Below, piece by piece: positions 51,180-60,713 of a stretch of 64,000 bases of DNA. The notes below the pieces were generated by a model. The model saw nothing but the letters and a program-made list of their open reading frames with translations, ran no database searches and had not been told where the DNA came from. Location: the NCBI GenBank assembly GCA_963677785.2, contig CAXXDH010000003.1, positions 2,604,001-2,668,000 on the forward strand, written 5' to 3'. Numbering within the stretch: position 1 is the first letter of the stretch; every line of letters begins with the position of its first letter. This DNA is from G963665495 sp963677785. Its GTDB lineage: Bacteria > Desulfobacterota > Desulfovibrionia > Desulfovibrionales > Desulfovibrionaceae. The position numbers and the translations under genes were made by a program.

Positions 51180-54100
51180 TTTTCGGTAATGATCCCCCAA
51201 ACACCCGCGCCAGGGTTTTTTCCAGATCCTGTTTTTCCAACGGTTTGGGCAAATACGCATCGGCCCCCGCAGCCAGGAATCTCTTTTTGTCTTCGCTCAT
51301 GGCATAGGCCGTCAGAATGATAATGGGCGTTTGGGACCGCGTATGGAATTCGGAAGCGGTCCGGATGCGTTCGGTTACCTGCAGGCCGTTTATCCCAGGC
51401 AGCTGGATATCCAGCAGAATGACGTCCACGGCCTGGGTTCGCAAAAAATCGAGCGCGTCTTCTCCCTTTTTGAAGCCATGCACCTGCCCTCCCATTTTTT
51501 CGAGAAAACGGCTGATGGTTGTCAGGCTTATGGCGTCGTCCTCTACAACAAGCGCGGTGAACCCGGACAGTGCCAGAGGCATAACTTCCTGCTGCGGTTT
51601 TGGGGCAAAAACGGCGGTTTCGGGAGCCAGGGCAAAGGGCAGTTCCACCTGAAAGGTTGATCCGTTATTGATTGTGCTTGTAACGGAGATGGTGCCCCGC
51701 ATCATGGTGACGAGCTGTTTGACAATGGATAGTCCCAGGCCTACGCCCTGCTGCGGTGCGTTATAGTCACCCTGCGCATAGGGTTGAAACATTTTTTCAA
51801 TTTTATCCTCAGGGATCCCCATGCCCGTATCCGATACGGCGAACAGAACGTGCAGTGAACCTGTTTCAGGATCCTGGCTGGTCTGCGCCGCACTGACCGA
51901 AACGTGGCCGGCCGACGTGAATTTCAACGAGTTTCCGACCAGGTTTGTCAGTATGCGCAACAGGTTGTGTTCATCTCCCAAAAGCGGGGGAATGTGCTCT
52001 TCGGCCCGGACACTGAAGCGTATTCCGGCTTGTTCCGCGGCAAAGGAAAAAAGATCCGTCAAGGAATGCAAGACGTCCTGCACCAGGAAGGGGTCCTGTA
52101 CGAGGACCAGTTTTCCCGCTTCGAGCTTGGACAGGTCAAGAATATCGGCCAGCAACCTGTTGAGCTGTGCGCAGGCCTGTCTGGCCGTTTTTGCGTAGGC
52201 TCTCTGCCGGGCTTCCAGCGCCCCTTGTTCCAGGAGCTGGAGCATGCCCATGATGCCGCTGATAGGGGTTCGGATGTCATGGCTCATGCTTGAGAGAAAC
52301 CGGGATTTGGCTTTGTTTGCCAGGTCGGCCTGGCGTTTGGCTTCCGTGAGCTCCGTCACGTCGACGATGGAGATCAACACCCGGTCCCAGGTGGTTTCAT
52401 GTCCGGGGATAAGAGTCCAGGTGTACTTGGTGTCCAGAGGCCTGCCTTTCATGGTTTGGTGGATACGCATCTGTCCGACGGATGTTTCTCCTTGAGCTGC
52501 CAGTGCAAGAGTTTCAGCAAAGGCGACATAGGATTGTTCGTTGAACACCTGTGACAAGCTGAGCGGGAAAGTGGGCGGCGCATCATCTTCAAAAAGCTGC
52601 GAAGTGAAGGGATTGATACTGCAGATATGCACACTGTCCGCCATGGTGCGAACGATTTCGGGATGTTCGGTGAAAAAAGCTTTGAAATCCGTAACCCCCT
52701 GCTCATGAAGCATGTCCAGGCTCTTTTTGACCTGCGAGTAGTTTTCTTCCAGCAGAGCCACAGGCGTGGTGTTGAAAATAAGTCTGAAACGCTTTTCACT
52801 ATCCTCAAGGGCTTTTCGGGCTTTGATGCGTTCGGAAATATCACGCGCGATGTGTAGCATTGCTTCCATACCGCCGTAGGCGACGCGTTGGGTGGTGACC
52901 TCCATGGGGATCCGTTCGCCCAGCTTGGTGGTATGTTCGCATTCATAAGACAGGCATAGAGCTTTCTCCTGCGTAGTGGGAATAGAGACGCCGGAGATCA
53001 GTTCCTTTGGATTGCGCTGCAGCAGTTCCTTACGCGTATAGCCCAGCCGTATCCAGGTCATGGGATTGGCATCCAGAAAGGTCGTCCCCGAGTTGTCCAG
53101 AACGTAAATGGAGTCTCCGGCGCTTTCAAAAAGCGAGCGGTAGCGTTCTTCCGATTCCCGCAGCTTTTGCTCCATGAGTCTGCGTTCGGAAATGTCCCGG
53201 ACAACGCCGATAAACCCCTTGAAGCTGCCGTCATCACCGCGGAGTACGGAAGAGGAAGCTTCCACTGTTATGACCGCACCGTCCTTGCGAATGCATTCAA
53301 ATTCAAAATATTGCGGTGCCTGATCCGCGATCCCTTTGGCGTCATTGACGATCTGCTGCCTCACGATCTCCAGGTAGCGTGTGCGGGAATCGGGCAACAG
53401 ACAGTCCTCGGGAGCCAGGGCGTACAGTTCCTCCTGGGTGTAGCCGGTGAGATGTTCGACCGCGGGGCTGACATAGGTTGTCTCCAGATTTTCTCCCAGG
53501 GTATAGATAGCATCCCGGATATTGTTAGCCAGAATGCGGTATTTTTGTTCGCTTTCACTGAGTCTTTGTTCCGCTGTTTTTCGTTCGGTAACATCCCGGT
53601 TGATGCCCATGAACAGCCGCGGGGCGCCGGTTTCTTCACGTCGTACCACGCCGCCCACACCGGAAATCCAGATATACGATCCGTTTTTTCGCTGAATGCG
53701 GTATTCTTCCGAATAATACGGAACGTCTCCGCGCAAACTGGCGTTCATGGCGGCAAGCACACGCTCGCGGTCTTCGGGATGGATCCGTTTTTGCCACTGT
53801 TCCGCGGGCCATTGCGCTTCATCTGGTTCATAGCCGAGCATCAGCGCGGCCTGTTCGTCGTACTGGTAGGTATCAGCCGCAAAGTCGCATTCCCATTTGC
53901 CTTCGTTGGCAAAGCGCATGGCCAGACGCAGCCGCTGGTTGGCTTCATACAACGCCGCTTCCGTATTGCGCAGCAGCGTGACGTCCCGCACCATGATCAG
54001 GGCTGAATTGGCCGAACGTTTGACGATTCTGGCTTCGAATTCCTTCATGTCGTTGGAACGTATTGGCAGGCGATATTCGAAAATATGCATTTCGCCGCTG

Positions 54101-56352
54101 TCCAGGGTGGCGCCTACGGATGCGAGGATGCTTCTGGTGATGTTTTCCGGAAGCAGATCTCCAAGTGAACGTCCGGTGGGAGACATGTCATCCGGGCAGA
54201 AGTTCGCGCCTTCTGCGGCGTACCATTCGCGTATCAAACCCTGGCGGGAAACAAGCAGCATCGCATCCGGGATGGCCGCCAGGATGGCCCGTGCGCGTTC
54301 CTCGCTTTGCCTGAGCGCTTCCTCCATGTGTTTACGCCCGGTGATGTCCATGTTGCTGCCGATAATGCGTACGGCCTGGCCTTCCGGCGACCATTGGACC
54401 ACTTTGTTTCGGGTCAGTATCCAGCGGAATTCGCCGTCTTTGCGGCGCAGCCTGTATTCACAGCCGGGCCCCTCCTCCTGGGTATCGGGGTACGCTTTTG
54501 GGGCTTGCAGAAAACATTCGCGATCATCCGGGTGTACGTGTTCAACCAGATGCTGCCGTGTCAGAGACTTCTTGGGCTCCAGGCCGAACAGGGCCCCCAG
54601 GGTGGGACTGAGGTATTCCGCGCCTGTCTCCAGGTTGATGTCCCAGATGCCGTCGGAGGTTGCCTCCAGAAGCAGCCTGTAGCGTTCTTCGGTTTCCCGC
54701 AACAGTTGTTCCGCCTGCTTTCTTTCACGAATATCCCGTACGATGCTAAGCGAACAGGTCCGGCCGTCCAGCACGAACATACGCGTATTGATTTCCACCG
54801 GGATGAACTCGCCGGAGCTCGTGACGTGTACAGTCTCGTGCAAGAGATGGTGCGTACGCAGAAAACGGGCCAGCATCTCCGGGGTAAGCGACCCCGACCC
54901 TCTGTTGTCGATGTCATAGATGGACAGCTGCTGCAGTTCTTCTCGGCTGTATCCCAGGAGTTGGCAGGCCACGTTGTTGACCTGGAGAAACGGGCCGGCC
55001 TTGCCGGTTTCCAGCAAGGGAAAAAGATACATGGCGTCGTTGGCGGAATGGAAGATAATACGGTAAAGCTGCTCGCTTTTTTCCAGGGCTTCCATGGTCC
55101 CTTTGCGCTCGGTGATGTCCCTGACAAATTCGACGACATGGGACACTTCGCCGGCGGCATCGAAAATCGGTGTAACAGTAATTTCCTTATATGCACCTGT
55201 AAACTCGTTGCGGGTCTCAACAGTACGGATTCTGCCGTCTTTGAAGGTCTTGCGGGCCGGGCAATCCTCGCAAGGGGAATTGCGATGCTTGAACGCTTTG
55301 TAGCAAAAGGGCTTTTTTGTTCGTTGCCGTTCCGGGACGTATTCATGATTTTTCCAGTTGGAAAAGAGAATGTTCAGATCCGGAGTCAGGACATTGAGCA
55401 GGCCGTCTATGGACGAGAGGGTTGCCGAAAGCAGTTTTTCTGATTGCTGGAGTGCTTCTTCCCGTTGTTTTTGTGGCGTTATGTCTCTACAGACTCCGAT
55501 CAGTCCGAGTAACACGCCGTTGGGGCCGTAAAACGGGGTGAAGATCGTATCCAGCAATAGGGTGGAGCTTACAGACGGGCTGTACCAGGTGACTTGAGCG
55601 TCGGCCTCCTGGTTTTGCAAAACCCGTGCGGCAAGTGCACTCAGTTCTTTTGCAAGGGATTCGGGGAAGAATTCAGAAAATCGACGGCCGGTGATTCGTT
55701 GTCTGGGACATTCGGCGATTTGTTCAAAACCGGGGGTGCAACTGAGGATGATCCCGTCAACGTCCAGAATGACCAGAGGGTCGGGGATGGCGTTAAGCAA
55801 ATTGCGCAGGAAAGCACCGTCGGAGGTCATGGCGTTTTCATCATGGGAGGACCTGACCGTGTTGCTTGAGATTTCTCCAGCGATGGCGACTGGCATGCCA
55901 TTTATATCGAAGGTGAGGGCGGTGCGGAAAGAACATTTTTGCAGCGTGCCATCCGTGCCGTGCAGCAGGGATTCATACTCCAGGATGCCGCCCTCCTGGA
56001 GCAGGCGCTGGTCTTTTGTTTTGTGAATGGCGGCGTAGGCCGGGGGAAAAAGGGCGGCGGCATTGGTCGCACAAAGTTTTTCCCGCGACAGGCCGAGGAG
56101 GTTCTCACAGGCTTTGTTGCAGCCGAGATAGTTCCCATCGAGATCTTTGTAAAAAACAGCCGTGGGCAAGGCTTCGAGCAGTGCGGCGGGAGAAAGCCCC
56201 TCAGGAGGCTGCGGTACGTCCCCGTGGGGTGGACTCAAGGTATTTTCCAGCTCCGAGATACGGTTACGCGCGTTCCGCAGCTCTTCTTCGAGCTGCCTGA
56301 TACGGCGTTCGTATTGTTCCTTGACTTTCACCAACATGGTATACCGTTGCAT
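51166..56352 (-). CDS. Ten-PAS hybrid histidine kinase
   Basis: A 1728-aa signalling protein. A coiled coil (about 8-50) is followed by about ten PAS domains (55-1330). The third, with FCYKAFKHRNSPCEDCPARK, has a Cys cluster that could hold metal or sense redox. The kinase core is intact: His1358 in FLSSMSHDIRTPISGI, NLVGNSLKFT, DTGMGIPEDK and GVGLGLSIV. A receiver at about 1600-1720 has LVVEDD, Asp1648 in ILLDIQLPG and the Lys in YLPKPL. No DNA-binding or membrane segment is seen, so the output must pass to another protein. It is among the largest genes in the window and converges on the YqjDEK-like trio. A start at MLVKVKEQ five codons later is possible. Confidence 0.92.
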   Translation of the reverse strand: MQRYTMLVKVKEQYERRIRQLEEELRNARNRISELENTLSPPHGDVPQPPEGLSPAALLEALPTAVFYKDLDGNYLGCNKACENLLGLSREKLCATNAAALFPPAYAAIHKTKDQRLLQEGGILEYESLLHGTDGTLQKCSFRTALTFDINGMPVAIAGEISSNTVRSSHDENAMTSDGAFLRNLLNAIPDPLVILDVDGIILSCTPGFEQIAECPRQRITGRRFSEFFPESLAKELSALAARVLQNQEADAQVTWYSPSVSSTLLLDTIFTPFYGPNGVLLGLIGVCRDITPQKQREEALQQSEKLLSATLSSIDGLLNVLTPDLNILFSNWKNHEYVPERQRTKKPFCYKAFKHRNSPCEDCPARKTFKDGRIRTVETRNEFTGAYKEITVTPIFDAAGEVSHVVEFVRDITERKGTMEALEKSEQLYRIIFHSANDAMYLFPLLETGKAGPFLQVNNVACQLLGYSREELQQLSIYDIDNRGSGSLTPEMLARFLRTHHLLHETVHVTSSGEFIPVEINTRMFVLDGRTCSLSIVRDIRERKQAEQLLRETEERYRLLLEATSDGIWDINLETGAEYLSPTLGALFGLEPKKSLTRQHLVEHVHPDDRECFLQAPKAYPDTQEEGPGCEYRLRRKDGEFRWILTRNKVVQWSPEGQAVRIIGSNMDITGRKHMEEALRQSEERARAILAAIPDAMLLVSRQGLIREWYAAEGANFCPDDMSPTGRSLGDLLPENITRSILASVGATLDSGEMHIFEYRLPIRSNDMKEFEARIVKRSANSALIMVRDVTLLRNTEAALYEANQRLRLAMRFANEGKWECDFAADTYQYDEQAALMLGYEPDEAQWPAEQWQKRIHPEDRERVLAAMNASLRGDVPYYSEEYRIQRKNGSYIWISGVGGVVRREETGAPRLFMGINRDVTERKTAEQRLSESEQKYRILANNIRDAIYTLGENLETTYVSPAVEHLTGYTQEELYALAPEDCLLPDSRTRYLEIVRQQIVNDAKGIADQAPQYFEFECIRKDGAVITVEASSSVLRGDDGSFKGFIGVVRDISERRLMEQKLRESEERYRSLFESAGDSIYVLDNSGTTFLDANPMTWIRLGYTRKELLQRNPKELISGVSIPTTQEKALCLSYECEHTTKLGERIPMEVTTQRVAYGGMEAMLHIARDISERIKARKALEDSEKRFRLIFNTTPVALLEENYSQVKKSLDMLHEQGVTDFKAFFTEHPEIVRTMADSVHICSINPFTSQLFEDDAPPTFPLSLSQVFNEQSYVAFAETLALAAQGETSVGQMRIHQTMKGRPLDTKYTWTLIPGHETTWDRVLISIVDVTELTEAKRQADLANKAKSRFLSSMSHDIRTPISGIMGMLQLLEQGALEARQRAYAKTARQACAQLNRLLADILDLSKLEAGKLVLVQDPFLVQDVLHSLTDLFSFAAEQAGIRFSVRAEEHIPPLLGDEHNLLRILTNLVGNSLKFTSAGHVSVSAAQTSQDPETGSLHVLFAVSDTGMGIPEDKIEKMFQPYAQGDYNAPQQGVGLGLSIVKQLVTMMRGTISVTSTINNGSTFQVELPFALAPETAVFAPKPQQEVMPLALSGFTALVVEDDAISLTTISRFLEKMGGQVHGFKKGEDALDFLRTQAVDVILLDIQLPGINGLQVTERIRTASEFHTRSQTPIIILTAYAMSEDKKRFLAAGADAYLPKPLEKQDLEKTLARVFGGSLPKTTGQ

Positions 56353-56520
56353 TCGGTTGCGGTTGCAGAGAAAATCACCGGAAATTCTGACTGGATAGGG
56401 GCTTATACTGTATTATTTCAGCATAGTTTGCATGGTATGTCCAGGTAATCCTGAAAAAAATTGGCTGTCTCTCGCCTTTTTCCGGTGGAAAGGGGGAAAA
56501 CAGTTCGTCTGGCGGGAAAT

Positions 56521-56546
56521 AAAAAGCCGCGGCGGGATGCCGCGGC
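56521..56546 (-). terminator. Intrinsic terminator of modBAC
   Basis: GCCGCGGC, 5-base loop, GCCGCGGC, with TTTTTATT next on the minus strand. It lies 45 bases past the modC stop. Confidence 0.8.
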
Positions 56547-56590
56547 CTGTGATTATTTCGGGAGCAGCCGCAAAGCTTGATGGCTGGGGC

Positions 56591-57340
56591 TCAGGTATCG
56601 TAAACACGGGAAATCTGTTTGCGGATAGTCTCTGAAACGCGTTCTCCCCGTGCGGTAATATCTTCAGCCGTGTGCAGTCCGAGGACTTCTCCATGGCTGT
56701 ACACCACGACCGACTGCGCAAAGGATTCCACTTCATCCGAGTCATGGGTGACCATGATCATGGGAATGTCGAAGTTTTCAAGGATATTTGAAAGTTCTTC
56801 CCGCATTCTGAGACGCAGGGGCTGGTCAAGGGCGCTGAAGGGTTCATCCAGCAGGAGAATTTTGGGTTTGGTCGCCAGAGCCCGGGCCAGGGCGGTACGT
56901 TGCTTTTGCCCGCCGGAAAGGGTTGTCGGTCGCTGCTGGGCCAATTCGGCCAGACCGAAAAGTTCCAGAAGGGCGTCAACCCGTTCGGCGTTTTCTTTGC
57001 TGACTCTGCCGAACAGAGGTTTGAGGCCGAAACTGACGTTTTCCCAGACCGTACGGTGTGGAAACAGAGCGTAGTCCTGAAAGACATACCCGACGCCGCG
57101 TTTTCTCGTGGGCAGGTTGATATTGGCCTCACTGTCGAAAAACACGTCGCCGTTCAGGGCAATGCGGCCTTTGTCCGGAGTCAGCAGGCCGGCAATTGCC
57201 TGAAGGGTCAGGGTCTTGCCCGAGCCGGAAGGTCCGAACAGGACCAGCGCACGATCGGCAGTGTTGAACTGCGAGCGGAGGAGGAAGCTTTTGCCTCCTC
57301 CGCTGCGCATTTGTTTTGTAATGTCGATGCGTAATTCCAT
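56591..57340 (-). CDS. modC: Molybdate/tungstate ABC transporter ATPase
   Basis: A 249-aa ABC ATPase. Walker A GPSGSGKT, Q-loop VGYVFQDYALFPH, signature LSGGQKQRTALARAL, Walker B ILLLDEPFSALD and the switch His in MVTHDSDE are all intact. It is shorter than E. coli ModC (about 350 aa) because the C-terminal Mop/TOBE domain is absent, which is usual for many molybdate/tungstate systems; ion sensing is instead done by the adjacent TunR-like protein. It starts 13 bases after modA and is the last gene of the operon. Confidence 0.92.
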   Translation of the reverse strand: MELRIDITKQMRSGGGKSFLLRSQFNTADRALVLFGPSGSGKTLTLQAIAGLLTPDKGRIALNGDVFFDSEANINLPTRKRGVGYVFQDYALFPHRTVWENVSFGLKPLFGRVSKENAERVDALLELFGLAELAQQRPTTLSGGQKQRTALARALATKPKILLLDEPFSALDQPLRLRMREELSNILENFDIPMIMVTHDSDEVESFAQSVVVYSHGEVLGLHTAEDITARGERVSETIRKQISRVYDT

Positions 57341-57353
57341 TTATTGAGGCTGG

Positions 57354-58118
57354 TTAAGGTTTTTTGAAGCCGCGTTTCTGCAGAAGTTCCTGTCCCTTGG
57401 CGCTGACGACGAAGTCGACAAAGGCCTGGGCCAGTTTTTTCTGTTTGGCGTCTTTGAGTGCGGCAATGGGGTAGGTTACGGGCTTTTTCAGCGGGATTTC
57501 TTCGATGGTCAGGACCGCGTCGCCCCCCTTGGTCGCGTCTGTTCCGTAAACAAAACCACAGTCGACTTCGCCGCGCGCCAGGTAATCCAGAACCTGGCGT
57601 ACGGATTCAGCGTAGATGTACTTGGGTTTCAGGGTTTCAAACAGCCCGGCCGCGGTCAAGGCTTTTTCGGCGTATTTGCCCGCGGGAACGGTTTTGGGAG
57701 TGCCGATGCCGATGCTTTTCACCTTGTCGCCGGTCAGGTCTTTCAGTCCGCTGACCTTGGACGGATTGTTGGCCGGGGTGGCCAGTACGAGGGAGTTGTG
57801 AGCGAAAACGGTCACGGCGTCTTTGGTGACAAAGCCGCTGTCCACGGCTTTGGCCATCCATTTGGGATTGGCCGAGGCATAGACGTCGGCCGGGGCGCCT
57901 TGCTCGATCTGGCGGTACAGGGCGCCGGAAGAAGCAAAGTTCATGACCACGTCCACACCGGGGTTGGCGGCTTCAAAAGCCGGCTCGATGTCCGAAAAGG
58001 CGTCCGTCAGACTGGCGGCTGCTGAGACGATCAGTTCCTCGGCAGAGGCGTTGCCCATGGGTAACAGGAAAAAGCAGACCAAAGCCAAAGATACGACTGC
58101 AGATACAAAACGTTTCAT
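57354..58118 (-). CDS. modA: Molybdate/tungstate-binding periplasmic protein
   Basis: A 254-aa periplasmic binding protein with a Sec signal (residues 1-26, cleavage at ASA-EE). ModA marks: ELIVSAAASLTDAFSDIEPA, FASSGALYRQIEQGAPADVY, FAHNSLVLATP and GEVDCGFVYGTDA. Ser in AAASLTD and SSGAL would bind the oxyanion. Tungstate specificity (as in WtpA/TupA) cannot be told by eye; this one is of the ModA shape. AAGGAGC precedes the ATG. It lies between modB and modC. Confidence 0.93.
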   Translation of the reverse strand: MKRFVSAVVSLALVCFFLLPMGNASAEELIVSAAASLTDAFSDIEPAFEAANPGVDVVMNFASSGALYRQIEQGAPADVYASANPKWMAKAVDSGFVTKDAVTVFAHNSLVLATPANNPSKVSGLKDLTGDKVKSIGIGTPKTVPAGKYAEKALTAAGLFETLKPKYIYAESVRQVLDYLARGEVDCGFVYGTDATKGGDAVLTIEEIPLKKPVTYPIAALKDAKQKKLAQAFVDFVVSAKGQELLQKRGFKKP

Positions 58119-58148
58119 AGTATGCTCCTTAGTTTTGTTGTTGTAGTA

Positions 58149-58835
58149 CTAAAATTTGGGCTGCAGCAAACGGCTGGTAATGACCAGGATGGTGACGCAG
58201 ACAATGCTGATGACCAGAACAAGGATATTGGCAAGGGTGTCTTCTCCTGCCTGGACCGCCGAATAGACCGCAAGAGAAAGCGTCTGTGTTTTTCCAGGGA
58301 GATTGCCCGCAACCATAAGCGTTGCGCCGAATTCCCCCATGGCACGGGCAAAGGCAAGCATGGTCCCTGCCAGAACGCCGCGAAAGGCCAGGGGCAACGA
58401 GACGCGGATAAATACGGAGAGTTCTCCCTGCCCGAGGGTACGGGCGGCGTCTTCGAACTGTTTGCCCACGCCTTCCAGTGCGGCTCGTGCGGATTTGAAA
58501 ACCAGGGGAAAGGCGACTACTGCTGCGGCGATGACCGCTCCTTTCCAGGTGAACATCAAAGTGATGCCGAAGGCATCCTTGAGCCAGATGCCCACAATAC
58601 CGCGGCGGCCGATAAGTACGAGCAGATAATAGCCCAACACCGTGGGCGGCATGACCATGGGCAGCGTACAGATTGCGTCTACGACGTCCCGCCCTATGAA
58701 CTTCCAGCGCGACAGCGCGTACGCCACCACAACGCCGAAAAACATGGCCGTGATAGTGGCCAGGCTCGATACCTTGAGGGTAAGCAGCAGGGGCTGAAAG
58801 AATTCCTGTTGGCTGAAAATTTCACTAATAACCAT
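58149..58835 (-). CDS. modB: Molybdate/tungstate ABC transporter permease
   Basis: A 228-aa inner-membrane permease with five to six helices. The ATPase-contact EAA loop reads FEDAARTLGQGELSVFIRVS, followed by LPLAFRGVLAGTML and ARAMGEFGATLMVAG, both typical of ModB. AAGGAAC precedes the start. It is the first gene of modB-modA-modC, divergent from tunR across a 472-base regulatory region. Confidence 0.94.
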   Translation of the reverse strand: MVISEIFSQQEFFQPLLLTLKVSSLATITAMFFGVVVAYALSRWKFIGRDVVDAICTLPMVMPPTVLGYYLLVLIGRRGIVGIWLKDAFGITLMFTWKGAVIAAAVVAFPLVFKSARAALEGVGKQFEDAARTLGQGELSVFIRVSLPLAFRGVLAGTMLAFARAMGEFGATLMVAGNLPGKTQTLSLAVYSAVQAGEDTLANILVLVISIVCVTILVITSRLLQPKF

Positions 58836-59307
58836 AAGCGACTGGTTCCTTCTTACTATTCCGCTCGGTTGATCCGGTTTTCAGACGGGCGGCATCCAAA
58901 AAGACAAGTGCCACAGGCGTTGCGGCAGTCAAGTTATAAGGAGGCCGACCTCATGTTTTAAAATGGGGGTGAGTCTGTACGGACGCAAAAGACGCCTTGA
59001 GCACGGCAACATACCGGTAGTAACAATGGCTTTTGGTATGTTAGAATTGACAATAAAAACTCACAACTAAAACCCTATTCAAATGGTTCGTAGCTGTTTT
59101 AACAAAAAAAGTACATCATTTGGCATAGTCATCACGTTTTAAAAAATATACGTGACAAGAAGATGGTCTGCAGATAACAGGGATATCCGACTATTTGGGG
59201 GGGGTAGATTATTTCCGGGATATCACTAAAAGAAACAAATCAAGGACAGTTGGCAACTTTGTTTACTTTTTTTTCACTGATGAGATAGAAAAGCCCAGGG
59301 TGCTATC
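58836..59307. promoter_or_regulatory. Divergent modB/tunR control region with several repeats
   Basis: No gene is seen. Three repeat pairs stand out: the inverted repeat AACATACC/GGTATGTT (59008-59015, 59035-59042) on the modB side, the inverted repeat TCACGT/ACGTGA (59132-59137, 59150-59155) in the middle, and the direct repeat GGGATATC (59180-59187, 59217-59224) on either side of a run of eight G, near tunR. Any could be a TunR operator; paired core sites are expected for a protein with a tyrosine-recombinase-like DNA-binding part. Confidence 0.5.
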
Positions 59308-60498
59308 ATGACATATAACGAAAATATAACGGATCGTATTGAAAATTTGGAAAAAGAGGAGCTCTTCGCGCTGCGGGGGCGAATCGATGAAATGCTGACG
59401 GCCATGGAACCGGCGGAAAGTACGGCGGCCGCTCCCTTGCCGCAGGGAGCGCAACCGCAGTCCAAAGCCTGCCGGCTTTTCAATGTTACGGAAGGCGTAC
59501 GCAGGCTGAATAAAAGACAGTTGAAGTTGCTGACCGAAGCCTTCGCGGCCTGGCTGGAAGCTTCCCGCGACGCCCGGACCAGGCGTTCCCGCGAGCGGGT
59601 GTTTTTGGTCTTTATGATGTTGCGCTACACAGGGGCGCGGCTCGGCGAGGTTCTGGCACTGGATGAGCGCAGAGATTTTGATTTTATCCGCGGCGTTGTG
59701 CTGATCCCTGACGGATCTGAAAAACGCGAAGTGCCTTTGCCCAAAGAAGTCATTGCCCGTATCAGGAGCTATTGCGTCAGATATAATGTCGGATCCGTGG
59801 GAGAGAACTCCAATGAACGGATTTTTGATCTGGACCAGGGATTTATCCGGCGTAAATTTTATGAACAGGAAGAACGGAGCGGTTTGCCGAAGGAATTGCT
59901 CAACCCGCGCGTATTGCGCAATTCCAGGGCCATTGAATTGCTGCAGGGCGGCATGCCCATGCGCGCCGTCCAGGTGTTGCTCGGCCATTCCAAAACCGAT
60001 TATACCGCCTCGTACGTCACGCTTACGGACGAGGACCTGCACCAGATCATTCATCAACACTTTAGAAAGGAATTCGGCATGGAAACCAGCGTGCGGAATA
60101 CGTTTCGCGGCGAAATCATATCAATAAACGCAAATGAAGTGATGTGCGAGGTGACGCTGAAAACCGAGTCCGGAAAAGAAGTTGTCGGGATCATTACCAA
60201 TGAGAGCCGCCAGAAACTTGCACTGGCCGAAGGAAAAGAGGCATCGGCCATGATCAAGGCTACCTGGGTCATTTTGGAAAGTCACAAGGCGGAAGCGCAG
60301 ACGAGCGCCCGCAACGCCTTTCCCGGAGTGATCACCAATGTCGTCAGCGACGGTATCGTCACCGAGGTGTCCGGAACGCTGGATGACGGCACCCCTGTCT
60401 GCGGTCTGATCACTGCGGCCAGTTTTGAAAGCCTCGGCATCGGAAAAGGCGACTCGTTTGTATTCATGTTCAAGGCAATGTCCGTAATTCTTAGTTAA
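59308..60498 (+). CDS. tunR: TunR-type tungstate/molybdate regulator (recombinase-like + Mop)
   Basis: A 396-aa fusion. Residues about 70-250 are the catalytic fold of a tyrosine recombinase: RYTGARLGEVLAL (Arg I), NPRVLRNSRAIELLQGG, HSKTDYTASYV (Tyr motif). The usual H-x-L-R-H box reads PRVLRNSRA, so the active site is altered. Residues about 255-396 are two tandem Mop/TOBE domains (NTFRGEIISINANEVMCEV and NAFPGVITNVVSDGIVTEV), which bind molybdate or tungstate. This architecture is that of TunR, the tungsten-responsive repressor described in Desulfovibrio vulgaris. Its place divergent from modBAC, whose ATPase lacks Mop domains, fits that role. The ribosome binding site AGGGTG is weak. Confidence 0.88.
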   Translation: MTYNENITDRIENLEKEELFALRGRIDEMLTAMEPAESTAAAPLPQGAQPQSKACRLFNVTEGVRRLNKRQLKLLTEAFAAWLEASRDARTRRSRERVFLVFMMLRYTGARLGEVLALDERRDFDFIRGVVLIPDGSEKREVPLPKEVIARIRSYCVRYNVGSVGENSNERIFDLDQGFIRRKFYEQEERSGLPKELLNPRVLRNSRAIELLQGGMPMRAVQVLLGHSKTDYTASYVTLTDEDLHQIIHQHFRKEFGMETSVRNTFRGEIISINANEVMCEVTLKTESGKEVVGIITNESRQKLALAEGKEASAMIKATWVILESHKAEAQTSARNAFPGVITNVVSDGIVTEVSGTLDDGTPVCGLITAASFESLGIGKGDSFVFMFKAMSVILS

Positions 60499-60713
60499 GA
60501 CCCAGTACTTCCTGCTGCAGCACAGGCAGTTCCCGGAGCCCGAATTGCCTGTATGCGCCGCTGAAGCCACAGCCTTTGACATAAATGTTTTTTTGTCCCT
60601 ATGCCGGATACGCAATGATCTGGTTATGATCTGGCAATTAATCCGGGTTGCCAAAGCCTGCTGCCGCTTGGTATGTCAATCGCTCGCCAATTCCTTCGTC
60701 AGAGTGATTGCAC

